A stretch of 32,057 nt of DNA from a virus. Shown piece by piece: positions 24,201-30,178 of the stretch. The stretch covers positions 1-32,057 of IMG/VR virus record IMGVR_UViG_3300009436_000066. One strand, 5' to 3'. Both the position numbers and the translations under genes were made by a program. Below the pieces are notes generated by a model, which was given only the letters and a program-made list of their open reading frames with translations, was not told where the DNA came from and made no database searches. Each line of letters opens with the position of its first letter. Position 1 is the first letter of the stretch.

Positions 24201-25301
24201 ACCATCAACTGTTGATGCTTGTGCTTCGAGTGTTCCCGCACCGATCACTTTATTTTCTGCCAGACCGTCAACGCTTGATGCTTGCGCCTCAAGTGTTCCA
24301 GAACCAGTTATAATATTTTCAGATAGACCATCAACAGTCGATACTTGTGCTTGGAGTGTGCCTGTTGAGGTTATCTCTCTTTCAGATGCACCAACAACAG
24401 TAGATGCTTGTGCCTCTAGAGTTCCAGTTGCATCCCGATCTTCTATTGATGTACCAAAAACCGTTGATGCTTGCGCTTCCAGTGTTCCCGAACCAATTAT
24501 TGCAGGCGTTATTGAACCAGCACCATCAACTGTTGATGCCTGTGCCTCAAGTGTTCCAGAACCAGTTGCAATATTTTCAGATGTAGCAGTAACAGTTGAT
24601 GCTTGCGCCTCAAGTGTTCCAGAACCATCAACCCCGCGCCCTGATAGACCATCCACTATTGATGATTGTGCTTGCAGGTTTGCTAATATAGAATTAGCAC
24701 CCCTTCCCACTATTGCTGTGACAGTAGCATCGGTTGACACTAGAGCAGAAGATGTTCTAATTTCTCTTTCAGATAAACCATCTACAACAGACCGCGATAC
24801 TGTCAGTGCGCTATTAACAGTTACTCCTCTATCTCCATCGCCAACAACGGTAGAGACTGTAGTTGTGAGCGCACCAAGTGCAGCAATAATATTTTCGGAT
24901 AGACCATCAACAGTTGCAGGACTTGCTTTAAAGTTTGATACACCAATGGAGTATATTGGTGGTTGTTCTCTTCCAGGTCTTTCTGGACGGAAATCTAATT
25001 CGTCACCCAGCATGTTATTTCCATAACCATCCGAGTCTCTTTGTAACCAGTGATTTTCATCCATGCGATTTATAGTATTAGAGAAGTCAGTAAAACCTGA
25101 ATGGACTCCATCAAAATCTGCATCAAATGTTCTAGACTGAATAAGGTCTAGTGCCGCAACATCTTTATATTGCGTATTAAGTTCTGCGATACTAAATCTG
25201 CCACCTTGCGGAGCATCACTATCCGACATATTAGATATGTCATTTATCCTAGAACGATATACTATTCCAGTAAAAAGAGGATCGGTGTTATCTGACGGCA
25301 T
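21288..25301 (-). CDS. Tail fibre/spike with repeat stalk and beta-helix head
   Basis: A 1337-residue protein. Residues 1-120 are a unique, probably virion-anchoring region (FTGIVYRSRINDISNMSDSD). Residues of about 121-377 hold 12 units of the 21-residue repeat seen in the giant protein (GSGTLEAQASTVDG). Residues 378-396 are a doubled PDIYVE motif. From about 427, NDATGDGSAANPWASVDKAL opens a right-handed beta-helix like polysaccharide lyases and phage spikes, with coils such as NHEVVRCSSSDNRENGFDL, NITLLDCVSHNNRGAGITIG and NVSILNHISYNDD. The last 250 or so residues form another beta domain. No catalytic residues can be assigned, so it may bind or cut polysaccharide. A strong AGGAGGGG site precedes the ATG. 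Confidence 0.88.
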   Translation of the reverse strand: MPSDNTDPLFTGIVYRSRINDISNMSDSDAPQGGRFSIAELNTQYKDVAALDLIQSRTFDADFDGVHSGFTDFSNTINRMDENHWLQRDSDGYGNNMLGDELDFRPERPGREQPPIYSIGVSNFKASPATVDGLSENIIAALGALTTTVSTVVGDGDRGVTVNSALTVSRSVVDGLSEREIRTSSALVSTDATVTAIVGRGANSILANLQAQSSIVDGLSGRGVDGSGTLEAQASTVTATSENIATGSGTLEAQASTVDGAGSITPAIIGSGTLEAQASTVFGTSIEDRDATGTLEAQASTVVGASEREITSTGTLQAQVSTVDGLSENIITGSGTLEAQASSVDGLAENKVIGAGTLEAQASTVDGAGNTIEPYVGMPSPDIYVEMTFPDIYVEGVIRTAIQTHTGSGDLESSSSGVDGLQPVMLGTYYYDNLLGNDATGDGSAANPWASVDKALTDGLVPGYNTIGIDNGPQNPYRINTSGIGTVYVSNKRGTALNPISLDGDPNSTAYLGGYPDRPTTQYPNTYITNAVTQTGWTLSSVYTNVYEATNPHPSTSPTKAQLFGCTASEWTADGIMAVKRAHSLTWRSLSDPADLVAGEWWCDANKIYYYPNAGENMSTRHMEFCDNKSVLSMKRCDYLSVNNIAFICVGGTVMGSAGRGVTWEALGEGTGNVNDWCSYITVNSSLFKYCRTATSFNIGEYYFLNNSSATDNTNNGFGFFGSRGDFDAYANGDPGSNRGFPVTNSLTQDCHVKRTRNNDGIVFHKNGGYYDPNNNGFTRYDDVGPNHEVVRCSSSDNRENGFDLTSGLNITLLDCVSHNNRGAGITIGHYIRNVSILNHISYNDDASRNFGGSMGISDARNVLVDNMSAYNPGSRSISIRGDAGNVVIKNSKFISGPDTNKSSVIEIFEGSGPEFGTTPRNGSTYAIQTPTSALPNPFLSCATPPARQQNILIKDNRFDIPYGGIKLTEPSANYRFKYFVYLEILPIQGYDYDLQGNVFRTSTNNTQWQPNTASDLPASDYGPYKAKNTTIAHTTGGQPVVDVISNQTYFAAGNFPNESDMWNFWPTGVTPVGRDIATKFIGEASGVYNTDIGFTTNDTQTDMPLYSSAHNISGQSTYWEAATVQGLQNDPSLEYWEKTSWTIAAPSTSALMTSRAVGYIDTGFSNVSVQEPWSGDHRVSGGPLICMNSAVSEFGLSFVWYAGAAGNASYLALFEVGRQPTDRTLKGISAPFPHTDGVEVRLVMEVKDGILRCYAGIRPDQTALITPDNQYSSTLIPLTTTEGGATFSETYDVATNNSNLNGSTTHGTYIYNNQAAASRTGNLRYSVYPPVMRELT
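24117..24143 (-). repeat. 27-bp direct repeat, copy B
   Basis: This encodes MTFPDIYVE (spike residues 387-395). It is tandem with copy A and differs by one base from copy C, 2.9 kb away after the spike stop. Confidence 0.9.
24144..24170 (-). repeat. 27-bp direct repeat, copy A
   Basis: This encodes MPSPDIYVE (spike residues 378-386). It abuts copy B head to tail; they differ mainly in the second to fourth codons. Confidence 0.88.
24175..24940 (-). repeat. Array of about 63-bp coding repeats in the spike stalk
   Basis: Twelve in-frame units of about 63 bases (one 69-base variant) encode SGTLEAQASTV.G.SE-type repeats. They match those of the giant gene at 4240-12387, including the longer variant with TPAI.GSGTLE. 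Units nearer the anchor are more diverged than those nearer the head. Confidence 0.9.
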
Positions 25302-25305
25302 TGGT

Positions 25306-27696
25306 CTACGCCCCTCCTGATTCTAAAAAGTTTTTACTGACCCATTCACCACTACCCAGAATGATAGCATCCTGTGATGCGCCTGCTGCAATACCAAACT
25401 GATCGTATGCCAACATAGTTGTCCCTGTACCATCTTGCATTGGATAATAGCGCGAATTCGCACCATCTCTTAATTCCAGATTCCACACTGTTGCAGTGAG
25501 AGCTGTACCAGTAATGTAATTAATCTTGGCAATTTCAAGAGGTGTGACCAAGGATTCTATTGTGCTGGAAACACCATTTTGCAGACTTGTTATTGTAACT
25601 CTATCTATTGAATGCTGAATCTGAACATAGACGCTTTCATCAACCTGTAGATTGTCTATTTGAACAGTTGTAGTTCCTCCAGCGTCTTGGTAAACATATT
25701 CTAGTATATTTTCGCTAGTTACTTTAAGACCAACAGTCTGATTATTATTGTCCCACAATAACAGAGATTCGATTCCTGAAAAAGTGGATACACTTAGATA
25801 TAAATTGATACCGAATCCTGTTGCGTTGATGCTCGTCCATTCTGGTACACTGATATTGTTACCTTTCCATAAGGCAGTAAGTGGAGCAGACCATGCACCG
25901 CGATCCGATGAAGGCAGTGGGATATCTTTATTCACAAATCTATTTCCGTTATCTGCATACGCTTTGAAGATGTCTCCAGAACCTTCTCTCATAGGATACT
26001 GTATAACGTTTGATCTGTTCGTTGCATCTTGCAAGACAACTTCCCATATGCTGCCGTAGAAATTGTCACCTATCGCATCCACTCTTGGGTAGTATTCTAC
26101 GGCAGCAGAGTAGACACTATTTATGCCATCCGAACTAACGAATATCTGAGTAGATGTAACCAAGACCTGAATGTTATGGTTTGTGCCTAGCAGCACATTC
26201 TGTATCGCATCAACATCAACTATATTCAAGGTCGTTTGTTCCACATATCTATAGACCAATCTGTTTGGCGTTGCTGCTGGGAAAACAAGACCGTGTTTTA
26301 GTCCACCAACCGTTGCGCTAAACAACCACTGGTCTTCGGTGTTCATCTCTCGTCTGTTAAAGACGAGACTCACTACCCCGTTCACCTGACCATCCCATGT
26401 CTGTGGTAATGTTAAGTCACCATCGCTCATATTAAAAACAAATTCAGATGGTTCTGGTTTAACTTCTGGTTGCCTAACATTAAATTCAGTAACTTCACCA
26501 TATGCAAAGTCATCAACTGTTCCGACACCTTCGTAGTCAAGATCGTACATCTCTGTACTTGTAGGCAGAGCAGATAGACCGACACCACTAACGCTTTCTA
26601 TTAACACTTCACCCGCCAAGTACATACCTGAAGGATGAATAAAATCTTTGTAAACATCTTTCCAAGCATTTACGGCAATGGGTGTTTTAATAAGAATAGA
26701 GAACATCTGGTAATAGGCATTATCAGTTATTCGTTTGTCGCCAATGTCAGCACCTATTGGCGAACCAGCAGGAAATCTTCTTGTCGTTTCAATCCTAGAC
26801 TTCGGATATCTCATAGGACCGAAAGGTTCACCAGAGTAATCCAATTCTCTACTAGGCGGTGCAATTTCTCCAAACTCAGCAAGGTGGTCTAACCAAGGGT
26901 CACCTTTCTTTAGAGAATTCTCTAGTCCTGCCTTAATAAAAACAATGGTCTTGCTATCATATTCCACAACGTAGTCTATGTTTTCTCTAAGAAGAAACCA
27001 AACATTGTAAGTAGTTTTTATTGCAGTCCTTATGATATAGTCGGTCTGCCCCTCGTCATCAATGTAGTTGTTGACAAAGGGAGTTTCTCTGATATAGAGT
27101 GAAGGTACAACCTCAGTCTTTGGTGTTAAGGCAAGTGCGTACACTTGTATTACACCGTCTTGAAAGTTGAACTTGAGTCTATCTCCAGGAAAAAGAACGT
27201 TAACATCATTCCCATTCGCGTCTGTCCCACCTGAACGATACTCTGATGTGTAAAGTAACTTCTCCTGCGCGGGATCACCAACAGTAAATATCTCGTTGCG
27301 ACCATACCTAATATTAATATCAAACCCAAAGAATATTCTAAAGAATTGTTCAATGGAAAATGATGTTCCTTTTGAACGATACAGAAGGTTTGATATTTGT
27401 ATTGCGGATTCTTTGTCCGAAAAACTCTCGGTATAATCTTTACCAAGAAACAGTTCTTCTCCAATGAATCGGAGAAGATGGGGAGTTACATCTGCCAAGT
27501 CCCTGTTGTGTTGCAGTTCATTCAGGAACTTAGCAGGACTATCATCACCATCATAATTCTGATAGTATGAAGAAAGGAACTCCACAAACTTTGGATAGAT
27601 TGACTCAAAGTGTGCTGGCAGACTATTGCTGACAGGAAACTTATCTAACTTTAAAGGAAGACGGTATTGGTCAGTAAGAGTTTTATCAAGACTCAT
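25306..27696 (-). CDS. Baseplate wedge-type protein with two LamG-like modules
   Basis: A 796-residue protein. Residues of about 1-400 are a helical/beta region beginning LTDQYRLPLKLDKFPVSNSL, with HFESIYPKFVEFLSSYYQNY and GTSFSIEQFFRIFFGFDINI. This looks like a conserved virion protein of marine T4-like phages. The position after gp6 and before gp8 is that of gp7 in T4, but I see no sequence proof of gp7. Residues of about 410-590 and 600-785 are two related beta modules, each ending in YPM(R/Q)(E/D)G.G......AY, with a third relative in the giant protein. These are probably LamG/concanavalin-like and may bind surface sugars. The ATG lies 3 bases after the gp6 stop; the gene is followed 4 bases later by the spike gene, which suggests that the two assemble together. 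Confidence 0.82.
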   Translation of the reverse strand: MSLDKTLTDQYRLPLKLDKFPVSNSLPAHFESIYPKFVEFLSSYYQNYDGDDSPAKFLNELQHNRDLADVTPHLLRFIGEELFLGKDYTESFSDKESAIQISNLLYRSKGTSFSIEQFFRIFFGFDINIRYGRNEIFTVGDPAQEKLLYTSEYRSGGTDANGNDVNVLFPGDRLKFNFQDGVIQVYALALTPKTEVVPSLYIRETPFVNNYIDDEGQTDYIIRTAIKTTYNVWFLLRENIDYVVEYDSKTIVFIKAGLENSLKKGDPWLDHLAEFGEIAPPSRELDYSGEPFGPMRYPKSRIETTRRFPAGSPIGADIGDKRITDNAYYQMFSILIKTPIAVNAWKDVYKDFIHPSGMYLAGEVLIESVSGVGLSALPTSTEMYDLDYEGVGTVDDFAYGEVTEFNVRQPEVKPEPSEFVFNMSDGDLTLPQTWDGQVNGVVSLVFNRREMNTEDQWLFSATVGGLKHGLVFPAATPNRLVYRYVEQTTLNIVDVDAIQNVLLGTNHNIQVLVTSTQIFVSSDGINSVYSAAVEYYPRVDAIGDNFYGSIWEVVLQDATNRSNVIQYPMREGSGDIFKAYADNGNRFVNKDIPLPSSDRGAWSAPLTALWKGNNISVPEWTSINATGFGINLYLSVSTFSGIESLLLWDNNNQTVGLKVTSENILEYVYQDAGGTTTVQIDNLQVDESVYVQIQHSIDRVTITSLQNGVSSTIESLVTPLEIAKINYITGTALTATVWNLELRDGANSRYYPMQDGTGTTMLAYDQFGIAAGASQDAIILGSGEWVSKNFLESGGA

Positions 27697-27699
27697 GTC

Positions 27700-29610
27700 T
27701 TATACCCTGCTTGTAACTGTTACCGCATTCACCGAAGATTCAGCAGCGTCATATTTTAATATGCCACTGAACTTAGGTATGATAGCAGACTCGTTAGCAG
27801 GACTTCCAAAAACCTTAATAAAATTAGTTGCGCTGTTTGTACTTTGAACGTTCAAGTTCAGTATCTCAACATCACCAGAGACAGGGTCATAGTATCCCAT
27901 GTAGTCTTTTACAACCACACCCTTTGTGTCAACCATCTCCAACTTGTTGGATGGTTTCCTATCAAAGACTATCGGAACTACGCCAGCAGCAGATACTCTA
28001 ACTTTGTCGTAAAGTTTATTTCTTATATAAACATCCCTGTTTAGATATTTGAAGAATCCAGTCCTGAGTACAGGTGTGGTTAGTTCATCTGGATTCTTTA
28101 GAGAAGTACCAAAGGTGAATTTTTGATTTTCGGGTAAGGTCAGTATAGGGATTATTCTTTTCTGCAACGTCACATCTGCTCTTGATGATAAGACTGATGG
28201 ATCAGAATCGTCAACTTCTGTCAGGAGGTTAGACCTACGGAATGTTTGCGCGAACTTGCCGATGTTTTTTGTAAAGTAATTGGTGACAGTCTTCTGAACA
28301 GAGGCATCAACATCCGATTGACTTGTTGCACCAAGCAGAGGATTGTATTGGAAAAATAAGTTAGTAGACACATAGGTTTCACTAGGTGCAATGAACTTGA
28401 TATTAAATGACACGATAGAAAGTTCTTTAGTCAAGTCAATAATCTCTCTTCGCAGTTCAGTAACAGCAGTACTACTAAGGTTGTCTTTCCAAACGATTGA
28501 TGAGAATGTTGTTCCATACTCAGGTGGGAGATTATCTTCTCCACCCCAACAGATAATATCAGTAATGAAGTTACCATACTTACGCAAGATGAGTGCTTCG
28601 TAATCCAGTGGAGTCACCATACGATTTTGTGCAGAGTATTGAAAGGGTGCTTTCTTACGAATAGATTCGATCCCCTCTTTCTCTGTTCCACCAGCAGATT
28701 TAGTTTTTGTGGTAATGGTCACTTCATCAGCAGAGATGTTGTAGTTACCAAACTTCAATGCGCTGATAAGTCTAAAGGAAGAAATACCATCAGAAGTTGT
28801 ACCACTCGCTCGCAGATAGTTTACGTTTACAACGTTACCTGCGAGGGGAGAAAGACCCAATGAATTAAAAGCACCAAAGGTCAACTCGTAGAATTTGTTG
28901 GGAGACTCTCGCAACACATAGAGAGTAGACTGGTCTGTGATAGATGAAGTTTCAAATATGTCATTGTAAACAGTATATGCACCAATTCCAGTTGCGGCAA
29001 CTGCGGGGTCTGTATAAACTTTGATGATGGCGGTGCTTGCATCTATGTTCTGGTCAGGTATTACATAGAGAGCATTCTCGCTATTATCTACCAAGTATTG
29101 TTGGTTTCTTTCCTCTCCCTCGTAAACAACGATTGAAGATTCAGGATCATCAAATGGATAGAAGGTATAAATGTTTGTACCTTCTGCATCTGCGGTTATT
29201 GTTTTCCTGTTACTGAATGTGTAAACATCACCATCCATGCTCCCTCTAAGAACCAACTCTCCAGGTTGGAAAGAATAAACTTGGTCGAAAGGAAAATCGC
29301 CAGAAGGTTTAATAGTAAGACCAATAGTTGCCTGAGATGAATTCCTAGTTCCTGGAATATATCCTAAAGACTCTGCCAAAGACACAACCGAGTTTCTCAA
29401 CTGCGCGGTTCCAAGATAAGATTCGTTCAAAGCAAAGTTTGCAATGAGTCCACTGAAATGAGTATTGTATGCCAACACATCCAGAAGACTGTTCAGACCA
29501 GAACCTTCAAAGTCATAATCCGAGAACTGAGCATCCTGTTGGAAGTAGACTTTTAGTTTAGACTTAATCTCTTCAAAGTCTAACTCTGTCGATGTAATAG
29601 TTGTCGCCAT
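27700..29610 (-). CDS. gp6: Baseplate wedge subunit gp6
   Basis: A 636-residue protein, close to T4 gp6 (660). The start (LDFEEIKSKLKVYFQQDAQF) and SGLNSLLDVLAYNTHFSGLIANFALNESYL are characteristic of gp6, followed by QLRNSVVSLAESLGYIPGTR. Later signs are a Baseplate_J-like core (GIESIRKKAPFQYSAQNRMV, TPLDYEALILRKYGNFITDI) and VVKDYMGYYDPVSGDVEILN. In T4, gp6 dimers form the continuous ring around the baseplate that rearranges when the sheath contracts. It follows gp25 by 5 bases, with an AAGG site before the ATG, and these two proteins touch in the wedge core. Confidence 0.95.
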   Translation of the reverse strand: MATTITSTELDFEEIKSKLKVYFQQDAQFSDYDFEGSGLNSLLDVLAYNTHFSGLIANFALNESYLGTAQLRNSVVSLAESLGYIPGTRNSSQATIGLTIKPSGDFPFDQVYSFQPGELVLRGSMDGDVYTFSNRKTITADAEGTNIYTFYPFDDPESSIVVYEGEERNQQYLVDNSENALYVIPDQNIDASTAIIKVYTDPAVAATGIGAYTVYNDIFETSSITDQSTLYVLRESPNKFYELTFGAFNSLGLSPLAGNVVNVNYLRASGTTSDGISSFRLISALKFGNYNISADEVTITTKTKSAGGTEKEGIESIRKKAPFQYSAQNRMVTPLDYEALILRKYGNFITDIICWGGEDNLPPEYGTTFSSIVWKDNLSSTAVTELRREIIDLTKELSIVSFNIKFIAPSETYVSTNLFFQYNPLLGATSQSDVDASVQKTVTNYFTKNIGKFAQTFRRSNLLTEVDDSDPSVLSSRADVTLQKRIIPILTLPENQKFTFGTSLKNPDELTTPVLRTGFFKYLNRDVYIRNKLYDKVRVSAAGVVPIVFDRKPSNKLEMVDTKGVVVKDYMGYYDPVSGDVEILNLNVQSTNSATNFIKVFGSPANESAIIPKFSGILKYDAAESSVNAVTVTSRV

Positions 29611-29615
29611 TATTA

Positions 29616-30137
29616 TTACCTTAACCTGTTCATATTAACGTCAATGCTGACGAGTTCGTCTGTGTTTAGTATTTGTACAATCACCGTTATCATAATAGCA
29701 TATCTTGCTTCGCTACTATTGCTCCAATAAGTTAAACTCGCAGCACCTTTAGGTATAACCTTATCTGATGCAAGGTCGGTGAAGACTACGTCTTCTACTT
29801 TAACCCGTGGTTCGTATTTTCTGATAGCACTACGGACAACATTATTGATGACACTTTCTGAGTAACTTTCTACATGCTCAAACAAGAACGTTCTTAGGTC
29901 TGCACCAAAATCTGGTTGGAAAGGTTTCTCGTATTTATTAGTAAGAAGTATCGTTGTTATACTTTGAGTGACTGCTGCAACGTCAACCTTCTTATATATG
30001 TCTCCTCGCCTCACACCATCTGCTTCTACAGTTCCCCTCTTTGGGAGGAATATCAAATCTAAATCACTGTAGAACCTATGCTTCTTAGTTACAAGAGTCG
30101 TATCGGTAAGTCCTGGTGTTATTCTTTTTAGTGCCAT
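29616..30137 (-). CDS. gp25: Baseplate wedge subunit gp25
   Basis: A 173-residue GPW/gp25-family protein; T4 gp25 has 132 residues, so this form has an N-terminal extension. The family signature is clear: SITTILLTNKYEKPFQPDFG, then a helix (SYSESVINNVVRSAIRKY) and the EPR core motif at residues 109-111 (EPRVKVEDV), ending with a beta strand (YAIMITVIVQI). In contractile injection systems gp25 joins the wedge core and is proposed to nucleate sheath assembly; older 'lysozyme' labels for the family are not supported here. It is the first gene after a perfect late promoter, with a leader of about 22 bases, and heads an apparent unit gp25-gp6-wedge-spike. Confidence 0.95.
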   Translation of the reverse strand: MALKRITPGLTDTTLVTKKHRFYSDLDLIFLPKRGTVEADGVRRGDIYKKVDVAAVTQSITTILLTNKYEKPFQPDFGADLRTFLFEHVESYSESVINNVVRSAIRKYEPRVKVEDVVFTDLASDKVIPKGAASLTYWSNSSEARYAIMITVIVQILNTDELVSIDVNMNRLR

Positions 30138-30164
30138 GCTGAAACGCCCGTTGATGTCTAAGTT

Positions 30165-30172
30165 TATTTATA
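30165..30172 (-). promoter_or_regulatory. T4-type late promoter of the gp25 unit
   Basis: A perfect GTATAAATAAA on the minus strand, between the gp5 stop (30179) and the gp25 ATG (30137). Transcription should begin near 30159. Confidence 0.87.
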
Positions 30173-30178
30173 CGACTT

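Noticed and set aside
29616-30137. gp25 as a lysozyme
   Set aside because: The family is sometimes labelled this way, but only the structural EPR core is visible and no lysozyme catalytic motif.
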